A DNA stretch of 37,495 nucleotides, taken from Candidatus Aquidulcis sp. Lineage in GTDB: Bacteria > Chloroflexota > Anaerolineae > UBA4142. The stretch spans positions 1 through 37,495 of the forward strand of contig DYJA01000065.1 of assembly GCA_020723345.1 (NCBI GenBank), given 5' to 3'. This document shows, one piece after another, positions 8,793 to 17,504 of this stretch. Position numbers and translations under genes: made by a program. The first letter of the stretch is position 1. Each line of letters begins with the position of its first letter. The notes below the pieces were generated by a model, which saw only the letters and a program-made list of their open reading frames with translations, ran no database searches and was not told the origin of the DNA.

Positions 8793-9734
8793 CTACTCGA
8801 TGTACCACTCCACGGTGCGCCGCAACCCTTCCTCAAAACTAACCACCTGAACAAATCCTGTTAGCTCATGCAATTTTGAACCATCGGCTTGGGAGTGTTT
8901 GACATCGCCGGCCCGAACTGCGTCAAACTCCGGCTTGATATCGGTCCCAAGTATCTTGTTTAGCATGGCGACGAGTTCTAATAATGTAACACGACCACCT
9001 AACGCGGCATTGCACACTTGCCCACCCACTGCCTCAGATTGGCACGCGCGCAAGTTGGCTTCAACAACGTTCGCTACGTAGGTAAAGTCCCGCGACTGTA
9101 GTCCATCGCCATGAATCACGGGGGACTTGCCTTGCAGCATCCCCTTGACAAACTTGGGAATGACAGCAGCATATTGCGAAGTCGGATCCTGACGCGGACC
9201 AAATACATTGAAATACCGCAGTGCCACTGTGGGCAATCCATAAACTTGATAAAAGGCTCGGCAGTAGTTCTCTCCGGCGAGCTTTGACACGGCGTATGGA
9301 GACAGTGGGTTCGTTGGCATTTCCTCATGTTTGGGCAGGACTGGATTATTCCCATACACAGACGAGGATGAAGCATAAACCACCCGCTTTGCATTTGCCT
9401 CACGTGCGGCGAGTAATATATTGAGTGTTCCGGTGCTATTCACTTCGTGCGAGGTTAGTGGATCGGCGACTGAACGCGGCACAGAAGGCAATGCAGCTTG
9501 ATGCAGCACATAGTCAACACCTTGCATCGCCTTCCTGATCATCGCCGAGTCGCGGAGGTCACCTTCGAAGACATGAAGCGCGGAAGGGAAATTCTCTTGG
9601 GCAGTCTTGAGGTTGTCTCGTTTGCCTGTGCTAAAGTTGTCGAGAACATGGACACATTCTCCACGTCGCAAAAGCTCGTCAACCAGATTGGATCCGATAA
9701 AACCTGCGCCGCCTGTGACAAGATACGTCGACAT
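8793..9734 (-). CDS. UDP-sugar C4-epimerase of the WbpP/GalE type (SDR)
   Basis: A 313-residue extended SDR enzyme with VTGGAGFIGSNL (residues 6-17), the LDNFSTGKRDNL segment, SSSSVYG and the catalytic Tyr147-x3-Lys151 in SPYAVSKLAGE. RYFNVFGPRQDP is typical of WbpP-like UDP-GlcNAc/UDP-GlcNAcA 4-epimerases. The open frame extends 31 codons upstream inside wbpA. The ATG at 9734 overlaps the wbpA stop (TAATG) and gives the family N-terminus, so it is used. It probably interconverts gluco and galacto forms of an N-acetylated UDP-sugar. The exact substrate is not fixed by sequence, and UDP-glucose or UDP-glucuronate remain possible. Confidence 0.85.
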   Translation of the reverse strand: MSTYLVTGGAGFIGSNLVDELLRRGECVHVLDNFSTGKRDNLKTAQENFPSALHVFEGDLRDSAMIRKAMQGVDYVLHQAALPSVPRSVADPLTSHEVNSTGTLNILLAAREANAKRVVYASSSSVYGNNPVLPKHEEMPTNPLSPYAVSKLAGENYCRAFYQVYGLPTVALRYFNVFGPRQDPTSQYAAVIPKFVKGMLQGKSPVIHGDGLQSRDFTYVANVVEANLRACQSEAVGGQVCNAALGGRVTLLELVAMLNKILGTDIKPEFDAVRAGDVKHSQADGSKLHELTGFVQVVSFEEGLRRTVEWYIE

Positions 9735-11056
9735 TACAGCCCAACGACCTTCCCGTCCAACCCGGCGCGAACAAGAACATGTCGTGTGTCCACAATCAAT
9801 TGAGATCGTTCCAGCACTTGGCGCCAATCATAGATTCGGTGGTCGGTCACAATCACGACGCAGTCACTTGCAGACAATGCTGCCGGCAAATTCGTCACCG
9901 ATTTGAGCGTTAACCCATCATACGATAATTCCGACACATAAGGATCATGGAACTGGACTTGCGCTCCCCTTTCTTGCAGCAAAGCGATAATATCAAAAGC
10001 TGGTGATTCGCGGACGTCGCCGATGTCGCGTTTGTATGCAATGCCTAGAATCAATATCAAAGCCCCCTTGACCGGCTTGCGCTGATTGTTGAGAGCGTTT
10101 ACCACTTTATTCACGACGTAGGACGGCATTCCAAAGTTGATGTCCTCAGCAACCTCAATGAACCGGGCTCGGTAATTTAGTGTGTTTAGTTTCCATGCCA
10201 AATAGCGCGGGTCAATTGGCAAGCAATGCCCGCCTAACCCAGGTCCCGGCTGAAACGACATGAATCCAAATGGTTTGGTGGCTGCGGCTTCAATCACTTC
10301 ATAGACATCCATGCCCAAACGATCACACATGATAGCCAATTCATTCACTAGACCAATATTGACGGCTCGAAATGTATTCTCCAACAATTTTGCCATCTCT
10401 GCTGCCTTGGGAGACGAGACACAGACCACCCGACCGACAATCAAGCCATAAAGCGCATTAGCCACTTGAAGACATTGAGGTGTTACACCTCCCACAATCT
10501 TGGGCGTGTTGGCAATCGTAAAATCGGTACGACCGGGATCGATGCGCTCGGGCGAGAAAGCCAAGAAGAAATCTTTACCCACTTCAAGTCCGGTTTGTCG
10601 CAATCGGGGCAGAACGATCTCTTCCGTTGTTCCTGGATAGGTGGTGCTTTCCAAAACGATTAACTGATACTTGTGTAGTCTTTGAGCAATATCCTCGACG
10701 GCGTTGACAATGTAGGACACATCCGGATCTTTTGTCTTTCCAAGCGGCGTCGGAACACAAATAATGATCGCATCCGCAGCGTGCAAGGAGTCCCAATCCT
10801 GTGTTGCCGTAAGCAGGTTCTTCTCAACAAGGAGACTAATGTGACTGGAAGGCACATCTAGGACATAGCTCTGCCCCGCCTGAATTGCGGATACTTTTTC
10901 CGGATCTACATCGATCCCGGTGACCCTAAAACCAGCTTCGGCAAAAGCCACCGCAAGTGGCAATCCCACATATCCAATTCCTATCACACATACGTGCGCC
11001 TCGCGTGATCGAATTCGCTCAAGCAATACGCCGGCCGTTTGCGTTTTAGATTCCAT
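9734..11056 (-). CDS. wbpA: UDP-N-acetylglucosamine 6-dehydrogenase (WbpA family)
   Basis: A 440-residue nucleotide-sugar dehydrogenase. It has the NAD-binding VIGIGYVGLPLAVAFAEAG (24-42), CVPTPLGKTKDPD, and the catalytic cysteine Cys278 in GPGLGGHCLPIDP. A C-terminal UDP-binding domain contains YKRDIGDVRESPA. The DPD-containing loop and STTYPGTTEE segment place it with WbpA/WecC-type UDP-HexNAc dehydrogenases, not UDP-glucose dehydrogenase. It would oxidise UDP-GlcNAc to UDP-GlcNAcA, the first step before WbpB, WbpE and WbpD, all encoded just upstream. It starts with ATG at 11056 after GAGGA. The 109 bases between it and wbpE show no convincing promoter. Confidence 0.88.
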   Translation of the reverse strand: MESKTQTAGVLLERIRSREAHVCVIGIGYVGLPLAVAFAEAGFRVTGIDVDPEKVSAIQAGQSYVLDVPSSHISLLVEKNLLTATQDWDSLHAADAIIICVPTPLGKTKDPDVSYIVNAVEDIAQRLHKYQLIVLESTTYPGTTEEIVLPRLRQTGLEVGKDFFLAFSPERIDPGRTDFTIANTPKIVGGVTPQCLQVANALYGLIVGRVVCVSSPKAAEMAKLLENTFRAVNIGLVNELAIMCDRLGMDVYEVIEAAATKPFGFMSFQPGPGLGGHCLPIDPRYLAWKLNTLNYRARFIEVAEDINFGMPSYVVNKVVNALNNQRKPVKGALILILGIAYKRDIGDVRESPAFDIIALLQERGAQVQFHDPYVSELSYDGLTLKSVTNLPAALSASDCVVIVTDHRIYDWRQVLERSQLIVDTRHVLVRAGLDGKVVGL

Positions 11057-11165
11057 TGTTTTCGATTCCTCGGTTAGAAACCAGAATGAGTGAACCCATC
11101 TTTTAGCACGGTCACATTGAATCCGGTCTCAACCCCAGTGAGCGATTCTTTCTGCCATATCTGGG

Positions 11166-12275
11166 TTATGGCTTTTGATCAAAGAAAGTCTTGATCGCAT
11201 TCGTGACATGTTCGATTTGATCGGTTTCCAATTCAGCGTACATCGGCAAAGATAAAATCTCGCCGACAACTCGCTCGCTCACCGGCAAATCGCCTGCTTG
11301 ATAGCCCGAGGACTGGAAAGCGTTTTGTAAATGGATGGGAACCGGATAATGAATTCCGGTGAATATCCCCTGGCTCTTCAGCCACGCTTGCAATTCGTCG
11401 CGTTTTGGCGCCCGAATGACAAACAAATGGTAAACGTGCTTGTTGCCCGGACATTCGACCGGCGTCACGGCAGGCGTCCCCTTGAGCAACTCCGCATAAA
11501 GAATGGCATGTTGACGACGTTTCTCATTCCACTCTTCGAGATGGGGAAGTTTGGCTCGCAAGACCACGGCTTGGATTTCGTCCAATCGCCCATTCCAGCC
11601 GATCAGATCGTGCAGGTACCGGCGCTCAGAACCGTGATCGCGGATCATGCGAATTCGGCGAGCCAGGTCACCGTCGTTCGTCGCGATAAAGCCGCCTTCG
11701 CCATACGCGCCCAGATTCTTGGAATAATAAAAACTAAACGCTGCCGCATCTCCCAAACTGCCCGCGCGACGCCCTTTGTACTCCGCGCCATGGGCTTGAC
11801 AGGCATCTTCAATGACTTGTACCCCGTGCCGCGACGCAATTTCGCGCAGTGGCTCCATGTCGACGGTTTGCCCGTAGAGATGGACCGGCAGAATCGCTTT
11901 GGTGCGCGCGTTGATCTTGGATTCGACTTGCGCGACATCCATCAGATATGTCTGCGGATCGATATCTACAAAGACAGGTTTTGCGCCGGCGAGGACAATC
12001 GCTTCGGCAGTCGCGATGAAGGTGTGGGATACCGTAATGACTTCATCGCCTGCCCCAATTCCCATCGCCCGCAAAATGATTTGTAGCGCCGCGGTGCCGT
12101 CGCTTACTCCGATCCCGTACTGTGCGCCGCAGAATTGCGCAAACTCTTTTTCGAGGGCTTGAACATTTTCACCTAGAAATAACTGCATTCCATCGAACAC
12201 GCGTCCGATGCCAGCAAGAATCTCATCTTTCAAGGGTGCATATTGCTTTCGCAGATCAACCAAGGGAACATTCAT
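11166..12275 (-). CDS. wbpE: PLP-dependent sugar aminotransferase (WbpE/DegT family)
   Basis: A 369-residue DegT/DnrJ/EryC1 aminotransferase. It shows VPLVDLRKQYAPLKDEI at the start, VSDGTAALQ (PLP phosphate pocket), IEDACQAHGA, and the Schiff-base lysine Lys186 in SFYYSKNLGAYGEGG. The VHLYGQ motif is typical of family members acting on nucleotide sugars. In the WbpB/WbpE couple it places an amino group on C3 of the 3-keto UDP-GlcNAcA. The ATG overlaps the wbpD stop by four bases (ATGA), which indicates translational coupling. It is cytoplasmic. Confidence 0.92.
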   Translation of the reverse strand: MNVPLVDLRKQYAPLKDEILAGIGRVFDGMQLFLGENVQALEKEFAQFCGAQYGIGVSDGTAALQIILRAMGIGAGDEVITVSHTFIATAEAIVLAGAKPVFVDIDPQTYLMDVAQVESKINARTKAILPVHLYGQTVDMEPLREIASRHGVQVIEDACQAHGAEYKGRRAGSLGDAAAFSFYYSKNLGAYGEGGFIATNDGDLARRIRMIRDHGSERRYLHDLIGWNGRLDEIQAVVLRAKLPHLEEWNEKRRQHAILYAELLKGTPAVTPVECPGNKHVYHLFVIRAPKRDELQAWLKSQGIFTGIHYPVPIHLQNAFQSSGYQAGDLPVSERVVGEILSLPMYAELETDQIEHVTNAIKTFFDQKP

Positions 12276-12775
12276 ATTCCAATCTCCATTTGAGGTTCAG
12301 TTTTGCGGAGTGCGCGCGCTGGATTGCCGGCGACGATCGTACGCGCGGCGACGTCGTGCGTGACCACGCTGCCTGCGCCAACGACTGCGTTTTCTCCAAT
12401 TGTCACGCCGCAGAGAATCGTTGCGTTACTGCCGATTGATGCGCCACGCTTGACCCATGTGGGCACACACGTCCAATCTGTTTCCGTTTGTAGATTACCA
12501 CGCGCGTTTGTCGCGCGCGGGTACTTGTCGTTAATGAACATTACTCCGTGCCCGATGAAAACTTCGTCTTCAACTGTGACCCCTTCGCAGATGAACGTGT
12601 GGCTAGAGATCTTGACCCGGCAACCAATCTTCGCCCCTTTTTGGATCTCGACAAACGTGCCGATCTTGCTTTCGTCGCCGATCTCACAGCCATACAGGTT
12701 CACGAAGGCATAGATCTTTACATTGCGCCCCAACTTCACGTCGGGAGCGATACGCGCAAAATCCTCTGCTTTCAC
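12272..12775 (-). CDS. wbpD: UDP-sugar 3-N-acetyltransferase, left-handed beta-helix (WbpD type)
   Basis: A hexapeptide-repeat acyltransferase of about 167 residues. Repeated [LIV]-G-x4 turns (VKLGRNVKIYAFVNLYGCEIGDESKIGTF in outline) form a left-handed beta-helix. GHGVMFINDKYP and the C-terminal NPARALRK are typical of the WbpD/WlbB family. It acetylates the 3-amino group to give UDP-GlcNAc(3NAc)A. The frame is open from 12850, inside wbpB. The GTG at 12775 has AAGGAG seven bases upstream and leaves a normal N-terminus (KAEDFARIAPDVKLG), so it is preferred; an ATG at 12799 is the alternative. Even so it overlaps the wbpB frame by 92 bases. Confidence 0.88.
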   Translation of the reverse strand: MKAEDFARIAPDVKLGRNVKIYAFVNLYGCEIGDESKIGTFVEIQKGAKIGCRVKISSHTFICEGVTVEDEVFIGHGVMFINDKYPRATNARGNLQTETDWTCVPTWVKRGASIGSNATILCGVTIGENAVVGAGSVVTHDVAARTIVAGNPARALRKTEPQMEIGI

Positions 12776-13784
12776 CGACAATCTCCTTGCTTCCCCCATT
12801 GAGAAGCGAATGTTGAGCCGATTCCAGAATTCGAATGACTTGAAGACCAACCCTGCCGCTGCTCCGTGGCTCTGTTCCTTCCTTGATGCAATCTAGAAAA
12901 TGCTGACATTGCACTCTCAGCGGTTCTGCCCAGGATATTGGGTAGGGCACGCCATCTCCGGTCCGATACGAAAGATGGAATTGTTCTTCAGTATCCGAGT
13001 ACGGCGGTATCTCCACCCCCTTGTCATAGATCATGATCTTATTCTCGGGTTCCACATCATCGTAAACGAGCATCTTCATACTGCCGACGACGGTATACCT
13101 TCGGATCTTGCAAGGATCCAGCCAACTCACCCGGATGTCCGCCATTATACCATTGGGGAAGATAAGACTGAGATAAGCCACGTCATGTAGCCCTTTTTTG
13201 CGCTGGACGAATACTCCTCCGCGCGCACTCGCTGCCACGGGTTCCATGTTCAACACAAAAAGGAGAATCGAAATATCGTGCGGCGCAAGATCCCACGCGA
13301 CGTTGATGTCAGGTTGGAACAGCCCCAAGTTGACGCGCGTACCGTTGATATAGTAAATCTCACCGAGTTGACCGCTCGCAATGATTTCCCTCATCGCCGC
13401 AACGGCGGGGTTGTAAACAAAGGTGTGCCCAACCATGACGACGCGAGATTGACGGTTACCCTCGGCAATGATCTCACCGGCTTGATCCACACAAGCGGCA
13501 AGCGGTTTCTCGACCAGGACGTGCTTACCCGCGCGCAGCGCAGCCAACGCAAGGCGATAGTGAGAATGCACAGGGGTCGCAATATATACCGCTTCTACGT
13601 CTGAAGCAAGCAACTCTCGATAGTCCCTTGTCGCGCGGACTCCTGGATAGAGACTTGTAATGTGGTCCAATCGATTCTGATCAAGATCGCAAACCCAGGC
13701 GAGGTCAGCCTCCGGCAGATCGTTAAAATTGCGCGCGAGTTTCGGTCCCCAATAACCAAGCCCGATTATACCTACTTTGATCAT
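12684..13784 (-). CDS. wbpB: Gfo/Idh/MocA-family UDP-sugar 3-dehydrogenase (WbpB type)
   Basis: A 366-residue NAD-dependent oxidoreductase. The N-terminus IKVGIIGLGYWGPKLARNF is the Rossmann motif. HVLVEKPLA (89-97) holds the catalytic EKP triplet, and GHTFVYNPAV follows. It oxidises C3 of UDP-GlcNAcA so that WbpE can aminate it. The ATG at 13784 has AAAGGAG nine bases upstream; the open frame extends 31 codons further without family similarity. The conserved part seems to end near LNGGSKEIV, and the last 30 or so residues look like an added tail read through the start of wbpD. Confidence 0.9.
   Translation of the reverse strand: MIKVGIIGLGYWGPKLARNFNDLPEADLAWVCDLDQNRLDHITSLYPGVRATRDYRELLASDVEAVYIATPVHSHYRLALAALRAGKHVLVEKPLAACVDQAGEIIAEGNRQSRVVMVGHTFVYNPAVAAMREIIASGQLGEIYYINGTRVNLGLFQPDINVAWDLAPHDISILLFVLNMEPVAASARGGVFVQRKKGLHDVAYLSLIFPNGIMADIRVSWLDPCKIRRYTVVGSMKMLVYDDVEPENKIMIYDKGVEIPPYSDTEEQFHLSYRTGDGVPYPISWAEPLRVQCQHFLDCIKEGTEPRSSGRVGLQVIRILESAQHSLLNGGSKEIVGESRGFCAYRSRREVGAQCKDLCLREPVWL
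12783..12788 (-). promoter_or_regulatory. Ribosome-binding site deciding the wbpD start
   Basis: AAGGAG on the minus strand, seven bases before the GTG at 12775 and inside the wbpB reading frame. It is the best site near the several possible wbpD start codons. Confidence 0.55.
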
Positions 13785-13843
13785 GGTGGCAACTCCTTTG
13801 CTGCGAGAGTGATCGGTCACTGGTACGATACGGCGTAGTGCCC

Positions 13844-14641
13844 TCACGCGGCGCCATTGCCCGAAATTACCGCCCAAGGCGTGAGAAGCATGATTTTGAG
13901 GTCAGAGATGAGTGACATTTCCTCGATATAGCGTAGGTCCAGACGAACCATTTCGTCGAATGGGACGCGGCTTCGTCCATGCACTTGCCACAAACCCGTA
14001 ATCCCAGGGACGACACGCAGTCGCTCGCGATGCCATCCTTGATAATGCTCTACCTCGTAGGAAATGGGCGGTCGTGGTCCAACAAAGCTCATTTCGCCTT
14101 TGAGGACATTGAACAATTGAGGTAACTCGTCCAAACTAGTTTGTCTTAGGATGTGACCAACGCGCGTGACGCGGGGATCTTTGTTGATCTTGTACTTTAG
14201 CGCGTCGATGCTCTTTGCGTCAGACTGATCCGGCGTTTGATTCTTGATGTAACGTTGGACGAATTGGCGATGAATTTCCGAATCATTGTCTACATACATG
14301 GTGCGGAATTTGTAGAAAGTGAATGGTTTTCCGTACAGATCGCTCTGACGCCGATCGTTGTGCGAGCGCCGATCAGTCGAGTTTGACAACCTGGGTTGCC
14401 TCTGCCGCCGCCGCTCTTTGCGCCGACTGTTTTTCCCTGTTCTCGTCTGCCTAAACAATGCCGGTCCGGGGGAATCAAGCTTTACACAAATGCCAATGAG
14501 AACAAGCAGTGGAGAGAACACAACGATCAGCACAAGTGATCCAACGACATCGATCAGCCGCTTGACCCATAAGTAAAATCGCTTATCGTGCCCAATAACT
14601 AGGATGGGTCTACGGTCTATGCTCATTTCTTGATGTGACAT
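13844..14641 (-). CDS. Priming sugar-phosphate transferase (polyprenyl-phosphate, PglC/WcaJ catalytic type)
   Basis: A 265-residue bacterial sugar transferase. One hydrophobic segment (about 30-52, LIDVVGSLVLIVVFSPLLVL) resembles the re-entrant helix of monotopic PglC-type enzymes. FYKFRTM (109-115), SLDELPQLFNVLKGEMS (with the catalytic Asp-Glu pair at 171-172), FVGPRPP and VPGITGLWQV are the family signatures. It would move a sugar-1-phosphate onto undecaprenyl phosphate to start the repeat unit. The start is ATG 14641 with GGAGGT four bases upstream; a GTG at 14653 is less likely. It has an unusual basic insertion at about 72-102, rich in RR/DRR, between RTGKN and GKPF. Confidence 0.92.
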   Translation of the reverse strand: MSHQEMSIDRRPILVIGHDKRFYLWVKRLIDVVGSLVLIVVFSPLLVLIGICVKLDSPGPALFRQTRTGKNSRRKERRRQRQPRLSNSTDRRSHNDRRQSDLYGKPFTFYKFRTMYVDNDSEIHRQFVQRYIKNQTPDQSDAKSIDALKYKINKDPRVTRVGHILRQTSLDELPQLFNVLKGEMSFVGPRPPISYEVEHYQGWHRERLRVVPGITGLWQVHGRSRVPFDEMVRLDLRYIEEMSLISDLKIMLLTPWAVISGNGAA

Positions 14642-14778
14642 GTTTACCTCCACTTTCTGCCAATTTCAATGCTTCGACAAACCGCAAGTCGGCCTTTGTC
14701 GTTCGCTTGCCGGAATTTGTCCCAAGCAAAAGGTTGTCTCGCGCATGTCGTGCTGGCATCTGGCTGATAATGTTTTGA

Positions 14779-17454
14779 TTACTTCCCTGGTCTCCTGATC
14801 GCAACCAGGACCAATCCAGCCAAGACCGCTAGACTAACAAGTAACAGAGGAACGAGCCAGACCGGGCGGAACGGGCCGATGGGTTCAGTTTGCGAATATT
14901 CCGTGGAGGGAATCAGCGTCTTGATTTCCATGGCGATCGGTTGCGGTGTTGGTGTTTTGACGCCATTACGGGTAGGCGTCTCTTTGACGGTTGGCGTCGC
15001 AGTCTGCGTAACCGATCCGTTGATAGTCGGGACTACAGTTCCGGTGAAGACTTGACCCACACTCACGGGGCGAGTGTCGACACTGTAAACCTGGTCGCCC
15101 CGTACGATTGCCAAATCGCCTTTCAGTCCAGAATTGGAACGCGACAATGCGTTCACCGCCCACGACACTCCCTTGTCGGTTGTGCCTGTCACGGCGAGCA
15201 GTGCCTGGCTTCCCCCTTTGCTCCACGGAGAAACCACTTGCTGGATGATCCCCAAGTCAGTACCGGGCAGGATGCCATAGATCGGTCGATCAACCTTTTG
15301 GAAAATATCATTGGTGCCCGGCACAAAGGGCTGGGGGAGCAGGACATTGGCGTCACGAATAAATGGATTCGCCCTGGGAAGCCCAATCGCAATAACATTG
15401 GATCCGGATACCAAAGGCGCCGTGGCATCCTGACCAAAGATTACGCGGGGCATCAGATCTTTGCTCTGCGAATTGCTTCCCAGCACCAAACCGATATGAA
15501 GCAGTTGATCCACTTCAGTCAAACTGGGGGCGGCGGATAGTGCCAAGACTAAGTTACTCATATCGCCGGGCGCAATGTATGGATAGGGAAAGTTCTTCAG
15601 GTCAAGCTTGGTCTCGGCTTGTCCTGGTTCAAGATGGAGATACGAATCCTCATAGACCACCGTCCATCGCGGATTACCAACCCTTGTCTCGCATCGCTCA
15701 ACGCGACCGGGAAGCGCCTGTACTCTGATCCAATTCCGACCGGGGCGAATGACGGATTTGTTCAAGGGTGTTCGAAGCCAGCCATCGGTGAGATTGCTGT
15801 CGTCGAGCGCAGTGCTCCCAATCGGTGTATCATTCAGTGAAACCTTGATACTCCCTCCCGTCTTGGACAAGATTGCCGAGTGTCCAAAGTGAAGGGAGAA
15901 ATGGGAATTCTCGCGTAGCATTGTCGCCGACGGGAGATCAAAAGAATAGTATGCTGATTCTGAACCGAACGCATTCAGCTCTCTATTCTCGTACCCTAGC
16001 GAAGCCAAGGTCAAATCGCGTTGTTGTGCGGCGGCGCTGACTGGCGTAGGACGAATATCCTCCACAATGGCTAATGGTCCGGTTGTCCCCGGAAGACGGT
16101 ACTGTGGATTCAATCCATAAGCCGCCTTGAGGACAGCGTTATCGTCCAAGCCGGTGACGATGATGATCGCGCCGCGCGCATTCCACGGAGAAACGACTTC
16201 TTGAAGGATCCCAGCATCTTCTGCGATGGCATCCGAACCGTGAACAAAGAACCGGGTAGATTTTCTCGATGGGGATTGGCGCAGACGGTTGTCGGGCGGA
16301 TCGCCGATCTGGGCTGCCAGGGTGTCCACATTCAGGATGTCGCCTCGCGAGTCCATCAGCGTGGCAGTATGCTTGATCGACAAACTGGGTGTAATCACGG
16401 GAGTCACCTGCAACGCGACGGTCGTCGAAACTCGTTGTCCCGCAGCCAGCGCACCGATGGACCAACGCAACTTGCTCGGCGCGGTTTGAATGCACAAACC
16501 TTTGCACATCAGGAATTTGCCCTCGGGTGAGATACGATCTTCAACCACTAGGTCTTGCGGACTCGAAGATGTGTTCTCAACTACAAGGGTGTAACTCATC
16601 ACCGAACCTACGGAGACCGTCGTAGGCATCTGGCTGCTGAGTGCCAAACGCCGCTCTTTTACGGAAATCGACTGGGTGAGTTGTCCGATCAAGGGATCTT
16701 TGTTTAGTTTGCCCACCACAATCAGATGCTCACCCGGCGGCGGGTTGGCGGTTAGCTGTGATTCGAGTGTTGCCGTGACTGGTAGTTGCCCATAGGATAA
16801 TTGACCCAGGCGCGCCGCAATTACGGTCGCCGCCCGCGCATCGGATTCGTCAAACGCGTTAGGCACCACGATGCGTGCCTGGCTTTGCTCAAACTTTGAC
16901 CTGGAATATATGGGTTTTGGAAAGAGCGCCAAATTTAGAGGCAACGGACGCTCTTTATAAACCATGTGGAAAATGGACGTCTTCTTGAGGACGAGCCGAC
17001 CTTGCACATCGACATCACAACCTGGCTCGAAGGAATACCCTACCCGAATCCAATTGTTGCGCGAATCTTCAGGTGGTCGAAAGTATTCCCGAGGAAGATT
17101 CACACGAATCTGTCGAGAAGTTGCGGGCGCAAGCGCCTCAGTGTGGATGTTCTGATCGTTGAATCGCACATCCAAGAAACCCAATCCGTATGCTGACGTG
17201 TCTCGACCCGAGACAAAGTGGTCAAATGTCAAGCTAACATAACTACCCTCGCCCATCTCCCACCCCGTCGGTAGGTAGAAATCGTACCACAGCGTATCGT
17301 ATGGGCTGAAGGCAGTTTCATCCCCATATCCTAATGCCTCGAGCGAAAGATCAATGCTCTTGTCGGAAGGCGCAGCCAAAGTTCCTGCAGGAATGAACAG
17401 CAGAGCAGTGACCAGAATGAAGCATGCCCAACAAGCGGGGTGTTTCCTGATCAT
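14779..17454 (-). CDS. BcsB-like membrane-anchored protein with inserted DUF11 domain
   Basis: An 891-residue protein: signal peptide (to about residue 28), a large extracytoplasmic part, a Thr-Pro-rich linker (about 817-850) and one C-terminal membrane helix (about 865-887) followed by RRPGK. Two homologous modules are visible. SLEALGYGDE and TLASLGYENR open modules 1 and 2, and QEVVSPWNARG and QQVVSPWSKGG recur near the end of each. This matches the doubled carbohydrate-binding plus flavodoxin-like layout of BcsB, the cellulose synthase co-subunit. Between them, at about 265-385, sits a DUF11-type beta-sandwich (SYTLVVENTSSSPQDLVVED). ATG 17454 follows GAAGGAAGG and is preferred to the GTG at 17484. 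No bcsA is seen; a role in guiding or anchoring the polymer is inference. Confidence 0.8.
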   Translation of the reverse strand: MIRKHPACWACFILVTALLFIPAGTLAAPSDKSIDLSLEALGYGDETAFSPYDTLWYDFYLPTGWEMGEGSYVSLTFDHFVSGRDTSAYGLGFLDVRFNDQNIHTEALAPATSRQIRVNLPREYFRPPEDSRNNWIRVGYSFEPGCDVDVQGRLVLKKTSIFHMVYKERPLPLNLALFPKPIYSRSKFEQSQARIVVPNAFDESDARAATVIAARLGQLSYGQLPVTATLESQLTANPPPGEHLIVVGKLNKDPLIGQLTQSISVKERRLALSSQMPTTVSVGSVMSYTLVVENTSSSPQDLVVEDRISPEGKFLMCKGLCIQTAPSKLRWSIGALAAGQRVSTTVALQVTPVITPSLSIKHTATLMDSRGDILNVDTLAAQIGDPPDNRLRQSPSRKSTRFFVHGSDAIAEDAGILQEVVSPWNARGAIIIVTGLDDNAVLKAAYGLNPQYRLPGTTGPLAIVEDIRPTPVSAAAQQRDLTLASLGYENRELNAFGSESAYYSFDLPSATMLRENSHFSLHFGHSAILSKTGGSIKVSLNDTPIGSTALDDSNLTDGWLRTPLNKSVIRPGRNWIRVQALPGRVERCETRVGNPRWTVVYEDSYLHLEPGQAETKLDLKNFPYPYIAPGDMSNLVLALSAAPSLTEVDQLLHIGLVLGSNSQSKDLMPRVIFGQDATAPLVSGSNVIAIGLPRANPFIRDANVLLPQPFVPGTNDIFQKVDRPIYGILPGTDLGIIQQVVSPWSKGGSQALLAVTGTTDKGVSWAVNALSRSNSGLKGDLAIVRGDQVYSVDTRPVSVGQVFTGTVVPTINGSVTQTATPTVKETPTRNGVKTPTPQPIAMEIKTLIPSTEYSQTEPIGPFRPVWLVPLLLVSLAVLAGLVLVAIRRPGK

Positions 17455-17504
17455 GAATTTCCTTCCTTCAACCGAACCTGCCACATTCAGCCAGATCCCA
17501 CTCT

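Noticed and set aside
9735-9827. N-terminal extension of the 4-epimerase inside wbpA
   Set aside because: It lies wholly within wbpA and precedes the normal SDR N-terminus. The ATG overlapping the wbpA stop is the better start.
14642-14778. Cyclic-di-GMP riboswitch upstream of the priming transferase, suggested by the BcsB-like neighbour
   Set aside because: The conserved GEMM core sequences are not present; only a short imperfect hairpin is visible.
14610-14804. A 64-codon minus-strand frame between the BcsB-like and priming transferase genes
   Set aside because: It overlaps the ends of both genes, has no good ribosome-binding site and resembles nothing known. The gap itself holds only a small 7-base-stem hairpin.
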